A stretch of 64,000 nt of DNA, taken from NCBI GenBank assembly GCA_027924585.1, contig BSBM01000826.1:10323501-10387500 (forward strand), written 5' to 3'. Position numbers and translations under genes: made by a program. Positions within the stretch are counted from its first letter, which is position 1; each line of letters starts with the position of its first letter. This stretch comes from Larix kaempferi. Taxonomy: Eukaryota > Streptophyta > Pinopsida > Pinales > Pinaceae. Below the pieces are notes generated by a model. The model had not been told where the DNA came from and made no database searches. It saw nothing but the letters and a program-made list of their open reading frames with translations. Positions 23,290-35,235 of the stretch are shown piece after piece.

Positions 23290-23690
23290 CATCATCCTGA
23301 TGTACACATGATCATCATCACTGCATTGTCTTGATGCATGTCATTTGGAGAAACATCCTAAAGCTCGTCATCCATGATCATCCTGATCAAACAATGCATC
23401 CACCTGATGCATACGAAGTATCTACCTGATACATATCATCATACATGATGTATCCATCTGATACATACACAGATACATGATCCACCTTATCATACAATGT
23501 ATCCATCTGATATATATCAACATACATGATCTACTTGATCATACAACGTATCCACCTGATACATATACAAATACATGATCCAATTGATCATAACAAGCAT
23601 CGATGTGATGCATATACAAATATATCAAGCATCCAACGTGATGCATATACAGAGTAGTAACTGGAGCATCATCCTGATGCTCATCATTCA
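23290..23690 (-). repeat. Tandem repeats in 3' interior of element A, 'tgatacat' type
   Basis: Imperfect units of about 60 bp built from 'catctgatacatatac' and 'acatgatccac...gatcatacaa'. They lie between the previous array and the RNase H end at 23790. No coding content. Confidence 0.7.
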
Positions 23691-23789
23691 GCGCTTACTT
23701 CCACAGCCATGTGAAGGATCCTCCTCTCACCATGCTTGGAATGGCTCCAGCAATTGTGTCCATCACTTCTTCCTCGAAGTTTCGTCAAT

Positions 23790-25256
23790 CTAAAGAACAC
23801 CAAGCCTCTCCCTGAAGTACTCAAACTTCACTCTAGCTAGTGTCTTTGTCAGCACATCTGCAATCTGCTCATCCGTCGCAACATACAGGAGCTTCACTGC
23901 TCCTCTCTGCACCATATCCCTGATATAGTGATATTTGATCTCAATGTGCTTCAACCTATCATCGAACACCGGGTTCTCAGATAGCTGCACACAACTTTGG
24001 TTGTCACAATATATACCAATAGCATCCAGCAGGAGATCAAATAGATTAGACAGTAGCTTTCGGAGCTATACTTCCACACAACTGGCCAAACAAGCTGCAA
24101 CATACTTTGCTTCGACTGTTCTTAGTGCTACATAGGACTATTTCCTGCTAAACCAAGAGATCACACCTGATCCCATACTGAAGCAGCACCCAGAAGTGCT
24201 CTTCCTATTTGCAGCACTGCCTACCCAATCTGAATCAACATAACCCTGCAGGTTAAACTTTTGATTCGCATCATACTTGATCCCATAATGAACCGTACCC
24301 TTCAGGTACCTCAGAATATGCTTTACAGCAACCAGGTGAACACCTCTCGGATACATCAGGAACTGGATCAATGTGTTCACCGCAAAGCAAATATTTGTTC
24401 TCATGTTCATCAGGTACATAGAGGACCCAATCATCTGACGATAAATAGTGACATCAACCTGCTCAGATGAAGCATCACACAGAAGCTTCAGGTTCGATGC
24501 CATAGGTGTGGCCTTGGCCTTGTAGTCCATCATCCCGAACCTCTTCAAGATCTCTACTGCATACTTCCCTTGTCCAAGGAAGATCCCATCTGCACTCTGC
24601 CACACCTCCATGCCTAGAAAATAGTGCATCATCCCCAAGTCCTTCATCTCAAACTTGGCAGCAATCCTCCTCTTCGTGTCGGCAATCAATCTATCCTCAC
24701 CTGTTACAAACAGGTCATCCACATACAATAGTAGTATCACTGGATTTCCTTCCTCAACCTTGTAGTAAATTTTGGAATCCGCTTTACTCTTAGTAAAACC
24801 CAAACTGGATAGAAAGCTGTCTATCCTACCATACCAGGTCCTAGGAGCTTGCTTCAAGCCATACAAGGATTTCTTCAACTTGCACACATATGACGCTCTG
24901 TCATGTGTCTCAAAACCAAGTTTCTGCACCACATACACTTCCTCCTCGAGTACACCATTCAAGAAAGCTTTCTTGACATCCCTCTGGTGTATCTTCTACT
25001 TCATCACTGTAGCTAGAGCAAGTACTGATGTGATGGAAGTGTATCTGGCTATAGGAGCAAAAGTCTCTTCATAGTCTATCCCCTCTTTCTGGTAGTAGCC
25101 ACAAGCTACAAATCTCACTTTGTATTTCTCTATGCTACCATCTGTAGCATGCTTGATCTTGTAGATCCATTTCGAAGTCACAACAGACTTCCCTTCAGGT
25201 CTTGGGACTGCATCCCAAACATCATTCTTCATGATCGATTGGTACTCCTCAATCAT
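23790..25256 (-). pseudogene. Copia reverse transcriptase and RNase H of element A (three in-frame stops)
   Basis: One frame, read on the minus strand. Reverse transcriptase starts near MIEEYQSIMKNDVWD, continues through an ETFAPIARY block, then MNGVLEEEVYV, SLYGLKQAPRTWY and YVDDLFVTG. RNase H follows with YVDSDWVGS, KSTSGCCF, CDNQSCVQLSENPVF and ADVLTKTLA, stopping at 23790. Stops fall at 24996-24998, 24138-24140 and 24066-24068, all TAG and all at positions where copia proteins carry Trp or Gln. The frame is otherwise unshifted. Upstream of 25256 the integrase-to-reverse-transcriptase linker is lost. Inactive. Confidence 0.92.
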
Positions 25257-26710
25257 GCGTTCTTCCCGAATCCTGGAGCTTCAATATCTTCAATAGATAA
25301 ATTTGTTGCTGAACAAATGTTGTAATCCTTCTTTTGTAGGTGATGGTATACGATCTTTCCTACAAAACAAGTTAAATTGCATGATTAGAAAACATCTCAT
25401 AGTTTTCAGAGCAAATTCTTACACATAAGAAAATTTGTCATACAGTCATGCAATTATCTTAGCCAATGCTTCAATACAACATGTATCGATATCCTGTAAC
25501 TTTCTAGATGCCTTCCAATCTCTACCAGAACATTGCTAAGAGTGTGCACAACTCCCAACATGTCAGCAAATGGGTTTCATTCTAGATAAGTAGCAATGGA
25601 ATGTTGTACAGTGCCATAGGCCACTTACCCATCACATGCATATTAGTAGTATACTGTTCCTTAATGCAATTATTCTAATATGGATAATACACACCCTAAG
25701 TCTAGGAACATAGGCATATACATCATTGAACAATATTATTTAAACAAACAAATATCCAAGAAATGACAATTCAAATACTTATCTTTGTTTGGATGTAGGG
25801 TGGACTCCCTCTGAATCTTTGTTTCCTTGCAGGAACTACTAGAGTGTGCTCCCTCTTGATCTTGCTTCCTGGACTACATGTCCTTGAACTTATATCCATC
25901 CTCAATCACTATGCACACTTACTAGTATCATCATTGTGTTATCCTCGAGATCTCATACATTCATTATTTTAATCTTAATACTATCAAGAGACAATAATCT
26001 TAAACATGTATGGTCATGATCATTTCAACCACAGATAATAAACATTAATATTCAAGGTTTTAGGGAATACTTCTTTTACTCATGCATATTTTTATTTGAA
26101 CAAAGGACTTTTCTGGTTATCATATCATCAATAGAGGTAAGAGACATAATATGCATAAACCCTTGATTACTTATCTTTCTAACTTCATGAATAATCGTTA
26201 TCAACCATACAACAGTATACGATCCTAAAATAAGGTAGGATTCTAACTTGATATAGGAAAAACATACCTGGTTATCTTATTTGCTAGTTATGTCTAGCAA
26301 TGTCTTCTTGTTCTCTTCAATGACTTGTGCTAATAACCTGCATATCTCATAGGTTAAGCATTGTAGAATCAAATTATACATACCTCGTAAGTAGACCTTC
26401 AATGTGATCCATCACAATGGATGAATCTTTGTCTTCATGTCACCATGGTCATATGTTCTTGAACTAGAACATGATTTGTCTTTCTTGATGTACGTTTCAT
26501 GTTAGCGCACAACATCAATATCATAAAACACCACAATGAATTAGTAGAATCATAAGTGTCAAAACCCTAATCAATGAATATCTTCTATCATGTATTCATA
26601 TTTTTATTAAGGTGATACGACAAGTCTAAAATTAATCAAGATTGTACTAATCTTAATGAAGACAAACATAAACTTAATCATGAAGAGATTTCAAACATAC
26701 TCGTAAGTCC
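25257..26710 (-). other. Replaced interior of element A with splice-like signals
   Basis: This is where gag, protease and integrase should be, but no such motif is readable in any frame. The minus strand shows paired splice-like signals: an acceptor-like TTGTTTTGTAG near 25365; an exon-like piece between a TGCAG near 26340 and CAG/GTATGT near 26270; and a GAG/GTATGT near 26380. AT-rich, with stops in all frames. It could be an ancient deletion scar with filler, retained introns, or captured host DNA; I cannot tell which. Confidence 0.4.
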
Positions 26711-26711
26711 T

Positions 26712-26850
26712 ACCTGTCGATTTTTCTTGTAATCTTCTTATGTGAGGTCTTAGCCTCATCTCCCTCCGAAACTGGAACTTCTTCACTTATGCAGGTGACC
26801 AATCCATTCTCTTCTAGGATTAACCAAATCCACTTGATTTGCAGAAACTG
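26712..26850 (-). pseudogene. Gag N-terminal remnant of element A
   Basis: The minus strand has an open stretch containing LILEENGLVTCISEEV and GDEAKTSHKK. This resembles the copia Gag block with the ILEEN string that is also present in element E (ILEENDLDGYI near 44235). The frame ends near 26712 at a GTAGG. The rest of Gag is missing. Confidence 0.5.
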
Positions 26851-26859
26851 GATCTGGAG

Positions 26860-27984
26860 CTGGATTAAGGTTTGTCAGAGAAACCCTAAAAGTTCAAACT
26901 TTGAATTTAAAACTTATGAAAGGTTAGAAAGATGCACCTTGATGATTCGATCAAGCTGGTATACTTAGAATTTGAAAACTACAAAGTTTCACCCCTCAAA
27001 ATTGCCTTTGAAACTTCTGGATCTTCTAGACAAGATCCTGAACTAGGGTTTGATAAAGCCCACCCTTCTGGCCAACCAAAAGGTTCGATCCAAAGCTCTA
27101 AAATTCTATTTTTTCGAGGAGCTTCCAGTTGTGGTCACAAACTCCAAAAATTCCAACTTTTGCAGAAGCCCTAATTTTCCACTTTTCCGATCAAAGTCCT
27201 GAACTAGGGTTTGATCAAGCCCGGCCTTCTTCCCAACCAAAAAAATTGATCTTGGTCTCTAAATTTTGATTTTGATGAGTAGCATTCATCTGTGGTTTTC
27301 GATTACAAAAATTTCAACTTTCTCCGAAACCCTAATTCTCGGAGCTATGAATGAAGGTGCTCAAAATCCAATTTTGTTTTGACAGAAATATGCACCTGAT
27401 TGTTTCTAGTGTAACTCTGAATTTATGAATCCACAGGGTCTGAACCTTCTACCTGTGGTAGATTGACCTGTCTTATTTCCAACCCCACGGGTTAGACCTC
27501 AATTGGATTATCTGAGAGATATTTATGTCGAGTGTCGCAACGTGACTTGTTTATGGGATAAAATAGGAGAGCCAACTTGTACGGAGTTCCACATATCACT
27601 AGTTCACTTTTGGCCTCTAAACCTTCGGCCTATGAAATTAAAGTCCATTCCCTACTTGTCAAGTTTTACGAAATTTCATTTGGAGCTTCCTAGCCCAAGT
27701 TATATCCTTTTTTCCTATGTCACCTGTTTATGACTCAGATCTAGAAGAGGCAGAAACCCTAGATTGTACAGATCATAAAACACAAAGTACAACGAATTAT
27801 AAGTTGTGCTTTGGACATAAGGTACATGGGGATCTTATATTTGACCTGCAAAAGTTTTAGATCCTGAAACCTTTCCAAAATGTATTTATAGTGAAAGTTC
27901 TACGATGAATGGTTTTTGCTATATCAAGCCCTAGCTTCGCAAGTGCAAGAACTGTCATAAATTCCATACCATACCTTCTTTCAG
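26860..27984 (-). other. Leader region of element A
   Basis: Non-coding stretch between the primer site and the gag remnant. The phrase 'ctgaactagggtttgat' occurs twice (about 27040 and 27192), within a diverged direct repeat of roughly 155 bp (26990-27145 and 27150-27310). No gene seen. Confidence 0.5.
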
Positions 27985-28000
27985 GCTAGCTCTAATACCA
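27985..28000 (-). other. Primer binding site of element A (tRNA-Met)
   Basis: The minus strand reads TGGTATTAGAGCTAGC directly after the 5' LTR. It differs by one base from the consensus TGGTATCAGAGC, as often seen in plant copia elements. Confidence 0.88.
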
Positions 28001-28545
28001 TGTTAGTTTTTCAAAAATATCAATCTGATCTAGGATCTTAACTGAGAGAATAACATGTACAACATATCAATCATGGACACAATAATGCAAGCGCACGAGA
28101 GACACAGAGTTTCACCGGGGAAAACCAGGAAGGTGAAAAACCCCGCAACTTCCTCAGAGATAGATAGATCAATGATACAACCAAATTACTATAAATAGTC
28201 TTCTCCTAGCAACTGATCCTCCTCCTCACATGTGCGCCACTTTCCGAGTGATGGAAGAGTGAGTAATGAGATGATAAAATAGAGATCTCTCGATCTCTAT
28301 TTATACTTGTCCTGTCCTGCCCAATAAACCAGTGGGGCCGACTTGTCTAACTTAGCCTAATAACCCATTTACCCACATGAATCATACAGGGTCGACCCCA
28401 TCAAGGTGGTCTAATAACCCATCAAGTAGAAGTTACGACACTTACAATATAAATGGCGACACTTCCGTATAGAGGAATAATAACATCTCTATAGGAATAC
28501 AATATACATGGGTAAATACATTCCGAAGTTACATATACATCAACA
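28001..28545 (-). repeat. Element A 5' LTR
   Basis: 545 bp, TGTTAG...ATCAACA on the plus strand. Abuts the primer site on the left and target duplication TTTAT (28546-28550) on the right. Confidence 0.92.
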
Positions 28546-28550
28546 TTTAT

Positions 28551-28864
28551 GTTTTGAATGATCATTTATTATCATTGGGTACATCTGCTTATATATATGA
28601 TGGATTATGCTATCATATATGTTGACCTCTTTTATATATCATATGCACTTCTTTGCGTTTATTGTTTATATTAAGCTGCAGGTTCAAGTGTTGTGATTCG
28701 AAAGCTCAACGGAATTATTCATCAGACATCCGGTTGAGGTAGGTCCTTTATTATGGTTATCAACATTTACATTTATATAGCATATGTTGGGGAGTGAGTT
28801 GATTTCTAGAGTTCATCTGTCTGTTGTGGTCTACCCCAAGCCATACGAAGTTATTCTCCATAAC
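28551..28864. other. Unassigned flank right of nest 1
   Basis: 314 bp of AT-rich sequence joined to 6846 before element A inserted. No gene, repeat or motif recognised. Confidence 0.4.
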
Positions 28865-31606
28865 ACTAGATGAACCACTAAGAATATGGAGGTCTAAATG
28901 ATTCTAAAAAGAGGGTACGTAGAAGGCATAGGTAATTTTAGGGGCTAAATTAATCCCATGGGATATATTAAGGGGGTTACATAAATTTTGTGGGTTATTT
29001 TCTTATATGGAAAATGTTTTTTTAGTTGAAATATATTCACCCAATATATATTAGAAAATGAATAAATCCAAAATGAATAGCCTCCCATATATTAATGAGG
29101 AAAATGAAAAAAAATTATTTTCACCTTAGAAAAATCTCCCTCCAATCTATCTTTTGACCCCGATTTCTAAATAGATTCCTGTGGAATCATTCCTTCGCCC
29201 CCAATTTTTCAGTAACGGCGGTCCCAATGGTTATTTCTCCCTCCATTTTCCTTGTAATTTACGCACAAAACTACATGCGCCTCGAGTTTTAGTCAATTTC
29301 ATGTTGATACCTTCTTTGAGCCCTCCATTTCTAGTATTGGAGGGAAAATCAAGGGAATTTTTGTCCTATATAATGACTACAATGTTAGTATTGATACCTT
29401 CTTTGAGCACTCGATTTCTAGTATTGGACGGAAAATCAACGGCAATTTTGTCCTATATAACGACTACAATGACTCTTTGTTCACCCACATCGGATTTCAC
29501 TTGCAAGGTGAAGGTCCTAGTTTATGTGATTCCACTTTTCATTCTTAGTTTTCTTGACATTTTAATCTTCACGCAGCATCTCCATTTATTAAAGCTCAAG
29601 CCTTGAAGGGGCATACCGCACATGAAATTTATCAGAGAATACATACTCGCATCATGATTTTTATCCAATAATTAATGCGGTATGCTTTTTATCATGCATT
29701 TTATATCTGCAACTACCATATATTATTATACTGTAAATTTGTCTTTTATCGTGGATTTTTTTTAAGGCCTATTTAATTCTATGGCACTCTTGATTCTTAG
29801 GGCTCATTCGGTGTTGTTAGGGTTTTTATCTATCCTAGGATTATTGGTTTCGTGGAAGCATTATAGAGCTAAGAAGATATGATTTATTTTATGCCTTGTG
29901 ATGTTTAAAACATCGACTAACATTTATATGTTATTAGTGGTTCCCACTCTTGATGGAGAGATGCCACATGGCTTTTATATATTCAAACTAAATTTTACCT
30001 ACCTAGTTGTTTAAAATATGCTTTTATTAGGATCTTGCTCTACAATTATTATTGGACCTGAGGCATTCATGAGTGTGGATGTTCATATTTTTTGTCTATT
30101 ATTGTTTATGTTTGTGATATTTGTAATATAAACGAATGCACGTTAAATATAATGGTGGGGATACAATGGAATGGTATTTGTTTTGGCACTATCTTCCTGC
30201 AGAGTTGTCCAAAGCATTCTGGTAGATTCTTTTATTTGTATTGATAAGCTCATGATTGGTAGATTTTTTATTCGTATTTCCAAGTTCATCAATTTTATTT
30301 GTAACCAAAAATTGTTGGGTTTGGTAATCATTTTACAATATTTTGATTTTTGCAAGGGTCATTCATTAGCAAAATATTTTTTTGTAATCTGTTTTGATGT
30401 GTAATTGCTATCATCATCGATAAATGGATCTAGTTATGTATGATGAACATATGATTTAGCTGGAACACGATACTTATTTCCATCAAGATTATATATAATA
30501 TGTACAAGGCATGTTTGACCTGAGATGTAGACATTCTGCTATTTGATATCTTGTCTTTTACATTCAATGATGATGCCAAACCAATTTTACAACATTTTCC
30601 ATGCTTTTGAAAATTTCAAGGGCATGGATATTGAAACCACCTCAGTTTATTTGAGAAAAAATAGTCTTTCGAAGTAGTTCTAATGATATGCATGATGATG
30701 CATTAATGTGCTTTCTATTCTTGTTAGTGTGTGTTCTTATTCCTAATAACCCTTGCAATTTTCTCACTAAATCTAAAAATTCTAAATCAAATGACAAAAT
30801 TCATATTTTGATTGTCAATAAAAAAAGGAAAAGGTGGTATTCATATATATAAACAGAAACGCAGGTTATTTTTTTTCTTAGAGGGCAACTTAAAAATGTG
30901 AGGTTTGGAAAATAAGCTATTTTGGAATTCACACACTATATTAAGATTGTGAGTCTCGATAAGACTCCACGTTGTAATAATGGTCATGGGTGCCATAATC
31001 ACTCCACAGTGTAAAGTGTTCAAATATATCAGTTTGTCAGCCTGCCAAGATTTAAGTCCCCACATGTCCGTGGGAACATTAAGGGATGAGATAATACATG
31101 GAGTCCCCACTTTCCGTGAATCTAGTTAGTGTAGTTGTGTTTCACCGATAGATTTAGTCGTGAGTGACAGAATATTGCTTGTGAAATGTATAAATATATC
31201 CCTCCTCTCCTCATTCATTCATTTTTTCATTCGATATTCTAGAAGTTGAGAGAGTCCAAAGTTGAGCTCTGGTATATACTCATCTATTGCACTACCTTAG
31301 TAATCTATAGAATAAAAGGTTGAGTCTTCCTGGAAAAAGATTCACCAATATGTTACAAGGTTTTATAATTTGATGAAATATTCTCCAAGTTTTTACAATA
31401 TTTTATAATTTTTTGAAATATATGTCAAGATTTTACAATATATTGGAGTTTAGTGAAATATTCGCCAATATTTTACAATATTCTATAATAGAATGAAATT
31501 TTAGCCAAAAAATTATATTTACATATTACATTATTGATAAAATATCCTTCAAATTTTCCCATATATTGGAGAGATTCGTCCATTTATTATAGATATAAAT
31601 TTTGGG
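28865..31606. repeat. Long non-coding repeat segment R, copy 2 (full)
   Basis: Homology with copies at 3580 and 35236 starts at 'ctagatgaaccactaagaatatgg'. It contains an internal duplication of a phrase near 29300-29430 ('gataccttctttgagc...ctagtattgga'). The most open frame is 29181-29606, 141 codons, but it is not kept in the other copies. The end, near a run of G (31603-31609), passes straight into the protein-like segment. Confidence 0.65.
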
Positions 31607-32563
31607 GGGGTTCTTGAAATTATCCATGGTAGAAGGGATGAGACAAGTCATGAATTATTTCAACACACACATGAAAAAGCAAGAGGTCAAACATGAGGTA
31701 ATGGAAGCTAAGTTGAATGCATGTGTTTGAAGTGTGACAAGCTTTCTAGTGATTTTGAATGGACTATAACATAATTATGGGATTTATGCAAGGGGTCCCA
31801 ATCTAGAGTGAATCATCCATTGTTTCATTGTTAATAATAAGTTATGTTTTTAATTTGTACTGTTATGAAGAAGTGTGATGGGTCAAGGTAAATTCAATCA
31901 GAGTTTGGAGGTGATGCATTCGCCCTCCTTGATCGCATGCTTCTTATGTTCTTCTATTCGATCATTGGCACATGTTCTCATAGTTTCCTTGAATATGGAG
32001 GACACTACCATTTGCTTGGGTTCATGTCTTAGGAACATTTTTATGATTTTGGTTTTGATCTCACCCTTAATGGTTCGAAGGAGATCACAAGAAACCATCT
32101 ATCAATTCTTGGAGTTGATTTAACTTCCACTGATCAGAAGTTCAAGTTTCAAGAGAAATTAGATCTGATCGGAGCTAGTGCTACCTCAGTTGGTTCGGAT
32201 CATAGGTTCTAGAATGTTATTCATATTTTGGGATTTGTTCTCAGCATGTTTGGTTTGAATATAAAGTTCAGGAAACCTCCAGATTCACTTGCATCCACTA
32301 CAGGAGAACTCAAGCACATGATTTTGGAGCATGATCCACTTCTTCCCAAGAGGAAGATACCTCTAGAAATTGAATCAAGCATCACACCTACTTGAGTCTT
32401 GAGCAACAATTTTTGGCGTGTTTCAATCTATCTTCAGGGGGGCGGGTTGTTCCCACTGGGTTTCCCCTCTTTCCTCACATTTTGTTTAGATTGTTGTACA
32501 GGGTGACCTTTGGTCTCAGTAACCACGACCCTATTTTTTCAATTATTTTTTCCACATAGTCTA
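31607..32563 (+). pseudogene. Degraded protein-like segment of the 6.3-kb repeat unit, copy 2
   Basis: Counterpart of 1-906. The open stretch 31875-32123 matches 216-464 over all 82 codons with about a dozen changes. A short frame near 31630-31728 starts MVEGMRQVM and is Lys/Glu-rich, coiled-coil-like. The tail LLPKRKIP is kept near 32350. Product unknown. Confidence 0.4.
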
Positions 32564-32575
32564 GCTTAAGGGGGG

Positions 32576-33235
32576 TTTTGGAATATTCTCACCATTATTA
32601 TCTTGGTTTTGCATGCATTGCATGCAATTTTCATGCACGCATGCATTCCATGCATCAGCAGTGGAGTCTCCTAGCATATACTTCCTATTTCCCCCCCCCT
32701 TTAGCTTTCTTCTGGTCATTATTATCCCTCCTAGATATTCATGCGTCCTTGTTTCTATCAATCGAGTTTCAAATGAGCCCTCCTGCACAAATTTAGGAGA
32801 TCTATTAGTCAGTTCCATGATTTATTGAACTGTGTCCCATTGATTTCTCATCTAACTGACTGTAGCTCGTAGTTGATTCCTATTGGGTGTAGGAGCTCCC
32901 TCCTTGACAACTAAGAACTAGTATGCGCCCTCCTTGGAGTCTCCTTCCCTATTTTTTTTCCCACATGGTTTATTTATGCTCAGTTCTACTCTAGTTGACT
33001 GATCATTAACCATCGGTGGCCACTTGACCTTATCAGGAGATGGTTCCAATGTAAACTAAGACATGACTTGAGGAGAATTTGAAATCTCCTAGGGGTATTG
33101 AATTCATTCTATTGTATTGTACCATTATTTTTCTAGCTTATAGATGATGAATGTATCAACAACAATTTTCTCACATCTTTGAGTTTATGAGTGAATTTGA
33201 TGATACTTCTCGCTAATTCTTCTCTTCAATTAACA
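32576..33235 (+). mobile_element. Copia-type LTR relic, copy 2
   Basis: Preceded by the same purine tract (32564-32575) as the copy at 919. The TG start is mutated to TT. Ends ATTAACA at 33235. Confidence 0.5.
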
Positions 33236-33339
33236 TAGTGAAATTGTGAGGTTTGTTCAAGGTTAGTGATATACACCTGTGGAATTGGACATGGAAAATG
33301 ATATTATCATATAGATAGAACTTGTCAAGGTAAAATAAC

Positions 33340-34156
33340 TAAAGGGAAATCTTGTTTTAAAATGTATCATTCCACCATAGACCACCTCATTACTCTCAAA
33401 GTCATTATAGAGGAATGTCGCAATAATAAGCTCAGTATCCTTTGTTTATTTGTGCACTTTATAAAACCTTTTGATAAAATACCTCAACATAACTTGTTGA
33501 AAAGATTAGAAGAGTTAAAGGTTCCTTTTGAGTTGAGAGTTGACGCAAGGTTGTAAAAGAATGCCACTGCCAATTTTAAGAACACTAAGGGTTGGTCGGA
33601 AGATATTAATTGTAATATAAGAGTTAAGAAAGTTCGCCCCATATCCCCTACCCTTTTTGGTATATACATTGATAAAGTTAGAAATATTTTGAATAGAGGA
33701 AGGCTGCATTGGTACGATGTTAGCATGAATTGTCATCATCCTCATTTATGCTGATGATATTATTCTTTTGGAAAGATGTCCCTCTCATCTTGATAATCAA
33801 TTAAGAATTCTTAAGGGTTTCTACTATGATATGGGCATGACTTTCAATACTGACAAAATCTATTAAGGCCACATATGCTCATTTTTTATAACAACTTGGA
33901 GGAAGGGACACCCTACAAATATCTTGGGATTGATATCCATCACAATATTAATTGGAACTACAACATCGAGAAAATGATCGATGTAGGGTGGAAAGATTAT
34001 TTTGGTCTTGAAAAGAATTGTAAGTTGGAAACCTTGTATGTCGGAAAACTCTCATCACTCTTGTTCTCTTGTTTGGATGTGATGTTTGGGGATGCATCCT
34101 ATGTTTATATGTTTTTTAAAAACGTATTTTTTTTCTTGAGTTTTATAATTTTTTAA
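33340..34156 (+). pseudogene. LINE reverse transcriptase relic, copy 2
   Basis: Sister of 1700-2470, with the same STIDHLITL start (33362), PLSPTLFGIYID-like block (here with PISPTLF) and YADD catalytic block near 33745-33765. Extra stops, including one after DARL at 33554-33556, confirm it is dead. The two copies share disabling frameshifts, so the LINE was already dead when the unit duplicated. Confidence 0.75.
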
Positions 34157-35235
34157 AGAAAATATTCTTAATCATAATATATATATATATATATAATGAA
34201 ATTAAATTATCTAAATATTAATAAAAAATATAGTATATAATAAGTAAAAATAGAAGGATAGGGGATTTTATTGGAAGTGTACATCATGAAGAAAGATACT
34301 TTCGGGATATGGAATAATGATCAATAATCACTTAGAATTATATGATGTCCTCTATGGTATAGCTACAATGTAAAGAAAGTTATGATGATTGGTGATTCCT
34401 CTATTATCGTCAAACAAATGCAAAATCAAAATGAATAGGAAGGATCATTATCATTTAGAAACTTTCAAAAAGTCTTTGTACATCTTCCTACTTTAGAAGA
34501 TATTAAGATTTCTATGTTCAAAGATCGAAAAATGGTTTAGTTGATCAATAACAAATCAAATGATGGAGTTTATTTGGCGATCATGTCTCATTAACAATGG
34601 GAACGCCAAGAGAGGTATTGGCTACCTTAGTTTATTCGTGACAACTCTCATGAAGATATCATGTAGTTGTAACACCTTCAAACATGAATGACCAAGATTT
34701 GGCATAGTTCCTTTGAGGAATGAAAAACATTTGGCATAGTTCCTTGTAGGAATGACCAACATTTGACATGCTTTAATGCATGTAACCCATGTAAGTCTAA
34801 TCCATCACTGAGGGAGTATTAACACTCCCCCATGCCTCATGTTCCTTCGCACTTGTGAAAATGGATTAGGTATGTTGGTCTAGAAGGGTAGGAAAAAACT
34901 TCTTCTCGATGGGAGGTTTGGAATAATTGGTCTCAATGTTGGTTTGTGTATTGGTTGGGTCATTTCCACTTAGCCTTTGAATGAGGTAAGATCCTCTACA
35001 CTAGGCGGTGTGTCCTTTTGAATTTCAAGTTTTTTTTCTTCCATCCTTCCCCTCCTCAATGAATTTACTATTATTCAATTTTTCGGAGATATATGGTTGG
35101 AGTGCAACCCAATTATCCATGAAGATAGTTAAGCCTCCTTTTTAAAATTTCACAAGCCTAGGCTTACTCTACTTTAGTTGCACTTGTTGAGGATTATGGG
35201 TTGATTCTAGTTGTTCCACCTTGGTTTTTTAGTAT
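34157..35235. repeat. AT run, RNase H-like remnant and non-coding part of repeat unit, copy 2
   Basis: Counterpart of 2471-3579. 34157-34290 is AT-rich with a (TA)n run at 34174-34194. 34290-34590 is the possible RNase H remnant. The remainder is non-coding. Confidence 0.5.

Larger units (their letters stand above)
6852..28545 (-). mobile_element. Copia LTR retrotransposon A (outermost of a three-level nest)
   Basis: Ty1/copia-type element read on the minus strand. TTTAT target duplications flank it at 6847-6851 and 28546-28550. Its 5' LTR is 28001-28545. Its 3' LTR was split by element B into 6852-6958 and 21950-22493. Between the LTRs are a tRNA-Met type primer site (27985-28000), a gag remnant, a reverse transcriptase-RNase H region with stops (23790-25256), tandem repeats and a purine tract (22494-22505). 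The two LTRs differ by roughly 10% over the stretches I compared, plus two indels, so A is the oldest member of the nest. It is incapable of making its own proteins: most of gag, protease and integrase are absent. Confidence 0.9.

Noticed and set aside
29181-29606. 141-codon plus-strand frame in R copy 2
   Set aside because: Open only in this copy; the equivalent stretches in copies 1 and 3 are broken. No recognisable domain.
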